DNA of 64,000 bases from CADCVT01 sp036389155. Its GTDB lineage: Bacteria > Actinomycetota > Thermoleophilia > Solirubrobacterales > Solirubrobacteraceae. Shown piece by piece: positions 6,185 through 16,407 of the stretch. Below the pieces are notes generated by a model. The model saw nothing but the letters and a program-made list of their open reading frames with translations, searched no databases and had not been told where the DNA came from. Position numbers and translations under genes: made by a program. Location: assembly GCA_036389155.1 (NCBI GenBank), contig DASVQN010000050.1, forward strand, positions 1 to 64,000. The letters are read 5' to 3'. The first letter of the stretch is position 1; the number at the start of each line of letters is the position of its first letter.

Positions 6185-8875
6185 ATGCCGGTGAACCGGA
6201 ACGTGGTGCTGTCGGCCGTGCTCGCGGTGCTCGCGTGGGCCGCGCCCGCCGCCGCGCAGGAGCCCTACCTCGAGCTGCGCGGCGCGCTGCACGAGCACAG
6301 CGCCTACTCCGACGGCTGGCCCGGGACGCGCCCCGCGGACTTCTACGCGTCCGGCACCCGCTACGGCCTGGACTTCGTCGGCGGCGCGGACCACTCGACG
6401 AACATGGGGCTGCCGAGCACGTTCAGCGAGGCGTGCTACGGCGACGGGCGCGGCGGCGGTGGTGAGGTATTGCTGGCCGACTGCGTCGCGGCGGACGGCC
6501 CGAACGCGCTGCGCAAGTGGGACGCCACGCAGGAGCAGGCCGACGCGGCCACGACCGGCTCCTTCGTCGGCTTCCGCGGCTTCGAGTGGAGCTCGGACCG
6601 CTTCGGCCATATCAGCGTCTACCTCTCCAGCAACTGGACGAACGAGGCGACCGCCGCCGGCTACGCCTCGATGGAGCCCTTCTGGCGCTGGCTGACGACG
6701 GCGCCCGCGCTCGGCGGCGGCGCCGACGGCCTGGCGACGTTCAACCACCCGGGCGCGAAGAAGCTCGACGGCGGCGCGGTCCTCAACTGGAACCGCTTCC
6801 AGTACGTCCCGGCCGCCGACAGCCGCATGGTGGGCCTCGAGGTCTTCAACGACCGCGGCGAGTACGGCAGCGACGGCGGGCATGCAGCCGAGGGCGGGGC
6901 GTACGCGTTCGCGCTGGACCGCGGCTGGCACGTCGGCGCCGTGGGCGCAGAGGACCTCGGCCACCGCAAGCCGCCGCTCGACGACTGGGGCGGGCCGACC
7001 TGGCCGAAGACCGTGCTCCTGGCGAGCGCGCGCACGCGCGACGCGATCCGCGAGGCGCTCGTCGCGCGGCGCTTCTACGCGGTCGGCCCCGACGAGAACG
7101 CGCTGCGGCTGACGTTCTCGGTCGACGGCAGCGGCATGGGCAGCCGGCTCGAGCGCGCCGCGGGCCGTCCGCTGGAGGTCGAGGCGACGGTGAGCGACCC
7201 GGCGCTGACGCTGGAGCTCGTCACGAGCGGCGGGAAGGTCGTCAAGAGCGCGGCCGGCGGCACGCTCAGCGCCACCCGCCGCGCGGCCGCGAGCGAGCCC
7301 TGGTACTTCGTCCGCGCGCGCCGCGGCACGCGGCCGGTCGCCTACTCGAGCCCGGTCTGGATCGAGCCCGCGGCGGTCTCGGGCGAGTGGCTGGCGGGCG
7401 ACGGCCACGTCCACACGTGCTACTCGCACGACGCGTACTGCCCGCCCGACGACGACAACACGGGGCCCGACACCTTCTACTCGTCGATGGGCACCGTCGC
7501 GCAGCGCTTCGCCGAGGGCGCGGCGAAGGGCCTCGACTACCTCGTGATCTCCGACCACGACGACCGCCGGGCGTGGACGGACCCGGACTTCGGCTCGCAG
7601 GGCGTCCTCGGCGTCAAGGCGTACGAGTGGTCGGTCAGCGGCGGGCGGGGCCACGCGCAGATGCTCGGCGCGACGCGCGACTACGGCAAGGGCGCGGACC
7701 CGCTCGCGGCCGCGCAGGCGCTGAACGCCGACGGCGGCCTCTTCCAGGCCAACCACCCGAGCTACCGCGCCGGCGCGACCGTGACCGACTGCGCGCAGGC
7801 GACCGCGGCCGACACGCCGCTGCACTGGAAGCTCGGCTTCAGCGTCCGGCCGGACGCGATCGAGGTGTGGAACCCGACCGCGCTCATCCCGCCGGCCGAG
7901 GTGTTCTGGGAGTGCTGGCTGCAGCGCGGGGCGCACGTCCCCGTCACCGCGGGCTCGGACTCGCACGGCGCGACGCAGCCGAACCTCGGCATGCCGACGA
8001 CGTGGGTGCTCGCGCGCGACCGCCGGCAGGCCTCGATCCTGCGCGCGCTGCGCCTCGGGCGCACGACGCTCTCGCGCCTGCCGCCCGCGCTGGGCGGCGC
8101 GCGCCTGCTGCTCGAGGCCGACGGCGACCGCGACGGGACGTACGAGGCGACGATGGGCGACACTGTCCGGCCGGGGACGCCGATGCGCGTGCGCGCCGAC
8201 GGGCTGTCGGCGCCCGGCCGGGTCCGCGTGCGGGCCGGCGGCGCGACGCTGCTCGACGGCGCAGCCCTGGCGCCCGGCGGCGAGGTGCGGTTCGCCGCGC
8301 CCGACCGGCCCGGCTGGGTGCGCGCGATCCTCTACCAGGAGCAGCAGTCCGCCGACGTCGACCCGTTCTGCCGCCCGCCGGCGAGCGCCGAGTCGCCGAT
8401 CGTGCTGTGCAGCGCGGATCTCGCGACCTCGGCGATGACCTCCCCGATCTACCTCGAGCGGCCCGGCGCGCCGCGGCCGGCCCGCACGGCGCCGCCGCCC
8501 GCGGTGCCGGCTCCGGGAGCGGCCGAGGCCGGCGAGCCCGACGACGACCCGGCCCTGCCGCCGGCGCCGCAGTCCGGCGGCGGCGCCCCGCTTCCCGTCC
8601 TCGCGCGCAGCGCGCCGCTCGCGCGGGACCGGACGGCGCCGCTCGGCCCGGTCACGGTCCGCCTGCGCGGGCGCCTCGCGACCTGGTCCTCGCCCGCTCC
8701 GCGCCACGACGTCCAGGTCCGGCGCCGCGGCGGACGGTGGCGCAGCGTCCTGCTCGCGACGACCGCGCGCTCGCTGCGCGTCGGGCAGCGGGTGGTGGCC
8801 GTGCGCGTCCGCGCGCGCGCCGCCGACGGGCGCGCCGGCCCGTGGACCGGCGCGAGACGGCGCCGCGCGCTCTAG
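6185..8875 (+). CDS. Secreted protein with two PHP-type (CehA/McbA-like) metallohydrolase domains (896 aa)
   Basis: A signal peptide covers residues 1-24 (VVLSAVLAVLAWAAPAAAQ). The first metallohydrolase domain shows LHEHSAYSDG (H36, H38), GADHS (H70), NHPG and an AVGAED segment. The second repeats the same order: GDGHVHTCYSHDA (H408, H410), VISDHDD (H458), ANHPS and TAGSDSHG. These His/Asp sets bind two or three divalent metals in PHP phosphoesterases and in CehA/McbA-like hydrolases. A basic beta-rich C-terminus (from about 800) resembles a fibronectin-type tail. Family members with one domain are usual; the tandem pair is less common. The substrate is not known. The stop TAG lies inside the putative -10 box of the next gene. 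Confidence 0.82.
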   Translation: MPVNRNVVLSAVLAVLAWAAPAAAQEPYLELRGALHEHSAYSDGWPGTRPADFYASGTRYGLDFVGGADHSTNMGLPSTFSEACYGDGRGGGGEVLLADCVAADGPNALRKWDATQEQADAATTGSFVGFRGFEWSSDRFGHISVYLSSNWTNEATAAGYASMEPFWRWLTTAPALGGGADGLATFNHPGAKKLDGGAVLNWNRFQYVPAADSRMVGLEVFNDRGEYGSDGGHAAEGGAYAFALDRGWHVGAVGAEDLGHRKPPLDDWGGPTWPKTVLLASARTRDAIREALVARRFYAVGPDENALRLTFSVDGSGMGSRLERAAGRPLEVEATVSDPALTLELVTSGGKVVKSAAGGTLSATRRAAASEPWYFVRARRGTRPVAYSSPVWIEPAAVSGEWLAGDGHVHTCYSHDAYCPPDDDNTGPDTFYSSMGTVAQRFAEGAAKGLDYLVISDHDDRRAWTDPDFGSQGVLGVKAYEWSVSGGRGHAQMLGATRDYGKGADPLAAAQALNADGGLFQANHPSYRAGATVTDCAQATAADTPLHWKLGFSVRPDAIEVWNPTALIPPAEVFWECWLQRGAHVPVTAGSDSHGATQPNLGMPTTWVLARDRRQASILRALRLGRTTLSRLPPALGGARLLLEADGDRDGTYEATMGDTVRPGTPMRVRADGLSAPGRVRVRAGGATLLDGAALAPGGEVRFAAPDRPGWVRAILYQEQQSADVDPFCRPPASAESPIVLCSADLATSAMTSPIYLERPGAPRPARTAPPPAVPAPGAAEAGEPDDDPALPPAPQSGGGAPLPVLARSAPLARDRTAPLGPVTVRLRGRLATWSSPAPRHDVQVRRRGGRWRSVLLATTARSLRVGQRVVAVRVRARAADGRAGPWTGARRRRAL

Positions 8876-8878
8876 CTT
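8873..8878 (+). promoter_or_regulatory. -10 hexamer of the penicillin-acylase gene
   Basis: TAGCTT lies 7 nt before the GTG start at 8886, the spacing expected for a leaderless transcript. Its first three bases are the stop codon of the upstream PHP gene. No Shine-Dalgarno sequence is present. Confidence 0.4.
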
Positions 8879-8885
8879 CCCGGCC

Positions 8886-11858
8886 GTGAACCGAGCCCTC
8901 ATCGCGGCCGTCGCCGCCCTCCTCCTCGTCCCCACCACCGCGGCCGCGGAGGACTTCGACGCGACCATCCAGCGCACCGACCACGGCATCCCGCACGTCA
9001 GCGCCAAGGACTACGCCGGGCTCGGCTACGGCTACGGCTACGCGCTGGCCCAGGACAACATCTGCGTCATCGCCGACCAGTACGTCACGGTGCGCGGCGA
9101 GCGCTCGAAGTACTTCGGCCCGGAGGCGTCGTGGTCGATGCGCTCCAACGGCAGCACGCAGAACAACCTGAACTCGGACTTCTTCTACAAGAAGATCATC
9201 AAGCAGCAGACGATCGAGAAGCTGCTCGCGCAGGCGCCGCCGAACGGCCCGCGTCCGGAGGTCAAGGAGGCGGTGCGCGGCTACGTCGAGGGCTACAACC
9301 GCTACCTGCGCGAGACGGGCGTGGCGAACCTCTCCGACCCGGCCTGCAAGGGGCAGGAGTGGGTCAAGCCGATCGAGGAGATCGACGCCTACCGGCGCTT
9401 CTACCAGCTGGCCCTGCTGGCCTCGAGCGGCGTCGCGATCGACGGCATCGGGGGCGCGCAGCCGCCGACACCCGCGGCGTCGGGCAGCGTGCGCGACGGC
9501 GACGTCCCGCCGCCGACGGCCGAGGAGCTGAACACGCTGAAGGAGCGCCTGCCGCTCGGCGGCATCGGCTCGAACGCGTACGGCATCGGCAAGGACAAGA
9601 CCGACAACGGCAAGGGGATGCTGCTCGGCAACCCGCACTTCCCGTGGGACGGCAGCGAGCGCTTCTACCAGGCGCACCTCACGATCCCCGGCAAGATGGA
9701 CGTCTCCGGCGGCAGCCTCTTCGGCGTCCCGGTCGTGCTCATCGGCCACACGCGCGGGCTGGCGTGGAGCCACACCGTCTCGACGGCGTTCCGCTTCACG
9801 CCGTTCGAGCTCACGCTCGTTCCCGGCTCCCCCACCACGTACCTCGTCGACGGCGAGCCGCGGCAGATGACGCCGACCGAGGTGAGCGTCGAGGTCAAGA
9901 ACGCCGACGGCTCGGTCACCGAGCAGAAGCGCGTGCTGTGGGACACCGAGTACGGCCCGGTGTTCACCTCGCTGCTCGGGCTGCCGCTGTTCCCGTGGAC
10001 GCCCGCGAAGGCGTTCGCGATGGGCGACGCCAACGCCGCGAACTTCCGCTACCTCAACCACTTCTTCGAGACGAACCTGGCGCAGGACGTGCACGAGTAC
10101 GACCAGGTGCTGCGGCGCAACCAGGGCATCCCGTGGGTCAACTCGATCGCGGCGGACTCCAAGGGCGAGGCGTACTACGCCGACATCTCGGTCGTCCCGC
10201 ACGTCACGAACGAGCAGGCCGACGCGTGCAACACGGCCGTCGGGCGCGCGACGTACGCGGCGCTGCGACTGCCGACGCTCGACGGCTCGCGCAAGGCGTG
10301 CAACTGGGGGAAGGACCCCAGCGCGATCCAGCCGGGCACGTTCGGGCCCGAGGAGCACCTGCCGTCGATGTTCCGCAGCGACTACGCGGGCAACTCGAAC
10401 GACTCGTACTGGCTCGGCAACCTGCACCAGCGCCTGGAGGGCTTCCCGCTGATCGTCGGCGACGAGAAGACCGAGCGGACGCTGCGCACGCGCATCGGGC
10501 TGCTCATGGTCGACGGGGAGAAGCAGTTCACGCTGCGCAAGCTCCAGGACATGGTCTTCAACAACCGCCAGTACGCGGGCGAGCTGTGGATGCCGGACGT
10601 CAAGACGCTGTGCGACAGCGACCCGTCGCTGGCCGAGCCGTGCGCGGCGCTGGCCAAGTGGGACGTGCACGACGACCTCGGCTCGCAGGGCGCGATGCTC
10701 TTCCGCCGCTTCGCCCAGAAGCTCGGCGTGGCCGGCGGCACGACCGACACGCCGCCGCCGTGGGAGGTGCCGTTCGACGTCGACGACCCGGCCAACACGC
10801 CGCGCGGGCTCAACGAGCAGGACCCGCGCGTGAAGAAGGCGCTGCAGGACGCCGCGGACGAGCTCAACGGCCTCGGCCTCAAGCTCGACGCGCCGCTCGG
10901 CGACGTGCAGGCCGAGGTGCGCGAGAACGAGCGCATCCCGATCAGCGGCGGCCCGGGGACCGCGGGCGTGTTCAACGCGATCAACGTCGGCGCGCCGGGC
11001 AAGGACGGCGTGACGACGGTGCCGCACGGCTCGAGCTTCGTGCAGGCGGTGCAGTTCGTCGACGGCCCGTGCCCGGTGGTGCCGCGGACGATCCTCACCT
11101 ACTCGCAGTCGACCGACAAGACGTCGCCGTGGTACTCCGACCAGACGCGGATGTTCTCGCGCAAGGACTGGAACGAGGTCCCGTTCTGCGGCGCCGACGT
11201 GAAGCGCGAGACGATCGCGACGACCGAGCTGCACTCCTCCGACGCGCCCGGCAAGCCGGCCGAGAGCTGCAAGTCGCCCGCGGGCTTCCGCCGGCTGTCG
11301 GGGACGCCGCGCGGTCGCGGGATCCGCTTCCGGTGGGAGACGCGCGCCGGCGGGCCCGTGCGCGTCGACGTCTTCCGCGTCGCGCGTGGGTCGAAGCTCG
11401 TCAAGAGCCGGCGCGTGGCGCGCTTCGTGGCGAAGGCCTCGCTCAACGGCGCGAACCTGCGCGGCCGCGGGCTGCGCGGCGCGGGGGTGTTCGTCGCGCG
11501 GCTGCGGGCGAAGGGCGTCTTCGGCGCCACCGACACGCGCCGTCTCGCCTTCCGCCGGACGGCGAGCGGGCGCTTCCGCAAGCTGCCGAAGTTCGAGACG
11601 AACTCCGGCTGCGGCGCGATCCGCTCGGCCCGCCTGGCGTCGCCGGTCTTCGGCCGGCGCGGCGTGGCCCTCTCGCTGCGTTTCGCCGAGGCCGTCGACT
11701 ACACGGTGCGCGACGGGGCGCACGTCGTCGGCGGCGGGCACGCCGCTCGCGCGAAGGTCCTCGTGGGGTCGGCGCGCCGCGGGCGCCACCGCGTCGTGGT
11801 GACGGTGCGCAGCGGCGGGCGGACCGTGCGCGCGACGGTGAGCGCGACCCGGCTTTAG
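8886..11858 (+). CDS. Penicillin acylase family (Ntn-hydrolase) secreted amidohydrolase (990 aa)
   Basis: Enzymes of this family (penicillin G acylase, acyl-homoserine-lactone acylases such as PvdQ, aculeacin A acylase) hydrolyse amide bonds of acylated compounds outside the cytoplasm. A signal peptide covers residues 1-21. The start of the mature alpha chain (TIQRTDHGIPHVSAKDYAGL) is typical, and Ser229 in LGGIGSNAYGIG is the predicted autocleavage site and N-terminal nucleophile of the beta chain. The family core ends near residue 790; about 200 extra residues form an Arg-rich C-terminal module shared in style with other exported proteins here. Substrate choice (acyl-homoserine lactone, lipopeptide or other) is open. 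The 3' end overlaps the convergent amidase gene by four bases. Confidence 0.9.
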   Translation: MNRALIAAVAALLLVPTTAAAEDFDATIQRTDHGIPHVSAKDYAGLGYGYGYALAQDNICVIADQYVTVRGERSKYFGPEASWSMRSNGSTQNNLNSDFFYKKIIKQQTIEKLLAQAPPNGPRPEVKEAVRGYVEGYNRYLRETGVANLSDPACKGQEWVKPIEEIDAYRRFYQLALLASSGVAIDGIGGAQPPTPAASGSVRDGDVPPPTAEELNTLKERLPLGGIGSNAYGIGKDKTDNGKGMLLGNPHFPWDGSERFYQAHLTIPGKMDVSGGSLFGVPVVLIGHTRGLAWSHTVSTAFRFTPFELTLVPGSPTTYLVDGEPRQMTPTEVSVEVKNADGSVTEQKRVLWDTEYGPVFTSLLGLPLFPWTPAKAFAMGDANAANFRYLNHFFETNLAQDVHEYDQVLRRNQGIPWVNSIAADSKGEAYYADISVVPHVTNEQADACNTAVGRATYAALRLPTLDGSRKACNWGKDPSAIQPGTFGPEEHLPSMFRSDYAGNSNDSYWLGNLHQRLEGFPLIVGDEKTERTLRTRIGLLMVDGEKQFTLRKLQDMVFNNRQYAGELWMPDVKTLCDSDPSLAEPCAALAKWDVHDDLGSQGAMLFRRFAQKLGVAGGTTDTPPPWEVPFDVDDPANTPRGLNEQDPRVKKALQDAADELNGLGLKLDAPLGDVQAEVRENERIPISGGPGTAGVFNAINVGAPGKDGVTTVPHGSSFVQAVQFVDGPCPVVPRTILTYSQSTDKTSPWYSDQTRMFSRKDWNEVPFCGADVKRETIATTELHSSDAPGKPAESCKSPAGFRRLSGTPRGRGIRFRWETRAGGPVRVDVFRVARGSKLVKSRRVARFVAKASLNGANLRGRGLRGAGVFVARLRAKGVFGATDTRRLAFRRTASGRFRKLPKFETNSGCGAIRSARLASPVFGRRGVALSLRFAEAVDYTVRDGAHVVGGGHAARAKVLVGSARRGRHRVVVTVRSGGRTVRATVSATRL

Positions 11859-13306
11859 GCGGCCGCGCCGGCGAAGACGGGCGGGCGGCGGTCGACCCAG
11901 GGCGCGGCCTCCTCGACCTGCGCGGCCACGCGCAGCAGGACGTCCTCGCGGCCGTAGGGCGCCGCGAGCTGGACGCCGATCGGCAGCCCGTCGCCGTTCG
12001 TGCCCAGCGGCAGCGAGATCCCCGGCTGCCCGGTCATGTTCAGCCCGCTCGTGAACGCGGCCATCGGCGTCGCGACGACGATCGGCAGCAGCGGGTTGTC
12101 CGGCGGGTGCTCGAACGAGCCGATCGGCGGCGGCGGCACGGCCATCGTCGGGGTCAGCAGCAGGTCGAAGCCGTCCTCGTACCAGCGCGCGAGCTGCATC
12201 CCGAGCACCTGATGGCGCTCGACGGCGGACAGGTACTTCCCCGCGCCGTGGCCGCGGCCGATCTCCGCCAGCGCCCAGGTCGACGGCTCGACGTCGTCGG
12301 CCGTGCACGTCCTGCCGAGCTTGCGCTCCCAGTACGCGATGTTCCACGCGATGCCGCCGGTCCAGCGGACGAGGAAGTTCTCGATCAGGTCGTCGGCGTC
12401 GAGGAACGGCAGGTCGGCGGGCTCGACGCTGTGGCCGAGCGACTCGAGCAGCCGGCCGGCGCCCTCGGCGGCGGCGACGCAGTCCGGGTGGCACTCGAAC
12501 TGGCGGCTGGGCGGCGCGGTGCGGATGCCGATGCGCAGCCTGCCGGGGTCGGCTCCCACTTCCTGCGCGAACGGGCGCAGCGGGTCGGGCGCGACGTACG
12601 GGTCGCCGGGCGCGTAGCCGTGGACCGCGTCGAGCACCGCCGCGCAGTCGCGCACCGAGCGGGTGAGGACGTGCTCGCCGACGAGCCCGGTCATGATGTC
12701 GCCGACGTCCGGCCCGAGTGGCGTGCGGCCGCGGGAGGGCTTCAGCCCGACGAGCCCGCACGCGCTGGCGGGGATGCGGATCGACCCGCCGCCGTCGTTG
12801 CCGTGGGCGAGCGGGACCATCCCCGCGGCCACGGCCGCGGCGCTGCCACCGCTCGACCCGCCCGTCGAGTGCCCCGGGTTCCACGGGTTCCGCGACGGTC
12901 CGAACGCGAGCGGCTCCGTCGTCGACAGGATCCCGAACTCGGGCGTGTTCGTCTTGCCGCAGAAGACGAAGCCGGCGCGCCGGAAGCGCGAGGCGAGAAC
13001 GGTGTCCTCCTCCTCGACCCACCCGCTGTCCTTCAGGAACTTCGACCCCTCGTACATCGGGTCGCCGGCGGAGTGGCACGCGAGGTCCTTCAGCAGCACA
13101 GGGACGCCGCGGAACGGCCCGTCCGGCAGCTCGCCCGCCGCCGCCTCGCGCGCCTTGTCGAACAGCGGCGTGATGACGGCGTTCAGCTGCGGGTTCAGCG
13201 CCTCGATCCGGTCGATGGCGGCATCCACGAGCTCGGCGGGGGACGCCTCCCCGCTCCTCACGAGCTCGGCCTGTGCGGTGGCGTCGAGAAGCGCGAGGTC
13301 GGTCAT
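11855..13306 (-). CDS. Amidase-signature family amidase (483 aa)
   Basis: This is a cytosolic amidase of the GatA/AtzF superfamily. The Ser-cisSer-Lys triad is visible: Lys73 in PVLLKDL, Ser151 in STGGSSGGSAAAVAAG, and nucleophile Ser175 in DGGGSIRIPAS. Length and motif spacing are normal for a stand-alone amidase; the absence of gatB/gatC neighbours argues against tRNA-dependent transamidation. The ATG at 13306 has a strong ribosome-binding site (GGGAGG, complement of 13315-13320, 8 nt upstream), unlike many genes of the window that lack one. The substrate is not predictable. Confidence 0.9.
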   Translation of the reverse strand: MTDLALLDATAQAELVRSGEASPAELVDAAIDRIEALNPQLNAVITPLFDKAREAAAGELPDGPFRGVPVLLKDLACHSAGDPMYEGSKFLKDSGWVEEEDTVLASRFRRAGFVFCGKTNTPEFGILSTTEPLAFGPSRNPWNPGHSTGGSSGGSAAAVAAGMVPLAHGNDGGGSIRIPASACGLVGLKPSRGRTPLGPDVGDIMTGLVGEHVLTRSVRDCAAVLDAVHGYAPGDPYVAPDPLRPFAQEVGADPGRLRIGIRTAPPSRQFECHPDCVAAAEGAGRLLESLGHSVEPADLPFLDADDLIENFLVRWTGGIAWNIAYWERKLGRTCTADDVEPSTWALAEIGRGHGAGKYLSAVERHQVLGMQLARWYEDGFDLLLTPTMAVPPPPIGSFEHPPDNPLLPIVVATPMAAFTSGLNMTGQPGISLPLGTNGDGLPIGVQLAAPYGREDVLLRVAAQVEEAAPWVDRRPPVFAGAAA

Positions 13307-13335
13307 GGCTACAGCCTCCCAAATCCGAACCTGCC

Positions 13336-13407
13336 CGGCACCGCACCCGGCACCGTGCCTGGCACGGTGCCTGGCACCACGCCTGGCACGGTGCCTGGCA
13401 CCGATCT
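13336..13407. repeat. Six 12-bp tandem repeats with palindromic core upstream of lon
   Basis: Six consecutive 12-mers follow the pattern (T/C)GGCACNNNNCC: 13336-13347, 13348-13359, 13360-13371, 13372-13383, 13384-13395, and a final degenerate unit to 13407. Units 3 and 5 are identical. Adjacent units create the palindrome GTGCCTGGCAC, so DNA or RNA from here could fold. The array fills most of the amidase-lon divergent region and ends 14 bases before a possible -10 hexamer (TAAGAT, 13421-13426). It may bind a regulator or be a neutral minisatellite. Confidence 0.75.
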
Positions 13408-13464
13408 CAGTCGGACCCGCTAAGATTGTCCGCGCAACCTTCTACCTCGCCAAAGGTATTTCGC

Positions 13465-15783
<2,319 letters not shown>

Positions 15784-15789
15784 ATCGGA

Positions 15790-15817
15790 GCCGGCCCCCG
15801 CCGTCGCGGGGGCCGGC
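15790..15817. terminator. Strong hairpin after lon
   Basis: A perfect 12-bp GC stem (15790-15801 with 15806-15817) and a CGTC loop begin seven bases after the lon stop. It lies between convergent genes and can act in either direction. No T-tract follows. Confidence 0.7.
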
Positions 15818-15893
15818 CCCAGCCCACCCGGAGAGGTGGAGGCACGCTGGATGATGACCCCTTCGCCCGGGAGCGAAATCGGACATCCGGCCA

Positions 15894-15926
15894 TGGACGG
15901 CGCGCGCGCTCAAGCCGCGCCGTCCA
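15894..15926. terminator. Second hairpin, at the 3' end of the DsbA-like gene
   Basis: An 11-bp perfect inverted repeat (15894-15904 with 15916-15926) with an 11-nt loop abuts the stop codon of the leftward gene at 15928-15930. It is well placed to terminate the antiporter/DsbA-like transcript. The 73 bases between the two hairpins show nothing else recognisable. Confidence 0.6.
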
Positions 15927-15927
15927 G

Positions 15928-16407
15928 CTACGCGCCCGCGTCCTCCAGCGCGTCGATCAGCGCCTCGACGTCGTAGAACCCGCGGTGGCGCTCGCCCGCG
16001 ACGAAGAACGCGGGCGTCCCCGTGACGCCGGCGGCCTCGCCGCGCGCGCGGTCCTCCGCGACGGCGCCGGCGTGCGCGCCCGAGCGCAGCTCCTCCACGA
16101 ACCGCGCGACGTCGAGGCCCAGCCGCTCGGCGAGCGCCACCGGCTCGGGCTCGGGCTCGGCGAACAGCAGGTCGTGCATCTCCCAGAAGCGGCCCTGCGC
16201 GCCGGCTGCCTCGGCCGCCTCGGCGTACTCCTGCGCACGCGGGTGCTTCGCCGTCACCGGGAAGTGGCGGAAGACGAACCGGATGCGGCCGTCGAGGCGC
16301 GCCCGCACCCGCTCGAGCGAGCGCACCGCGTCGCGGCAGTAGGGGCACTGGAAGTCGCCGTACTCGAGCAGCTCGACGTCGCCCGTCCCGCGGACGTGCT
16401 CGGTCAT
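15928..16407 (-). CDS. DsbA-family thiol oxidoreductase (159 aa)
   Basis: This thioredoxin-fold protein has the active-site motif C21-P-Y-C24 (EYGDFQCPYCRDAV) and the cis-Pro loop VTGTPAFFV, with the helical insertion typical of DsbA-type proteins between them. There is no signal peptide or membrane anchor, so it may act in the cytosol like FrnE-type proteins, or be exported by another route. Its ATG overlaps the antiporter stop (ATGA, 16404-16407), implying translational coupling. The pairing of an antiporter with a disulfide enzyme resembles NhaA-DsbA fusions known in actinobacteria; here the partner is of the CPA1 type and unfused. Confidence 0.88.
   Translation of the reverse strand: MTEHVRGTGDVELLEYGDFQCPYCRDAVRSLERVRARLDGRIRFVFRHFPVTAKHPRAQEYAEAAEAAGAQGRFWEMHDLLFAEPEPEPVALAERLGLDVARFVEELRSGAHAGAVAEDRARGEAAGVTGTPAFFVAGERHRGFYDVEALIDALEDAGA

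Noticed and set aside
5870..9007. Long minus-strand frame reaching from the lipoprotein gene to 9007
   Set aside because: Only the last 94 codons look like a protein (lipoprotein). The rest is antisense to the PHP gene and has the usual Arg/Val-rich shadow composition.
8652..13346. Very long minus-strand open frame opposite the penicillin-acylase and amidase genes
   Set aside because: Its translation is Arg/Ala-rich without any domain, and it lies antisense to two well-conserved genes; it is a product of GC-rich codon structure.
13336..13407. Possible CRISPR array
   Set aside because: Units are 12 bp, directly adjacent, with no spacers and no cas genes nearby.
13307..13464. HspR-type (HAIR) operator upstream of lon
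   Set aside because: No CTTGAGT-N7-ACTCAAG-like sequence is present; only the 12-bp repeats and a possible -10 box.
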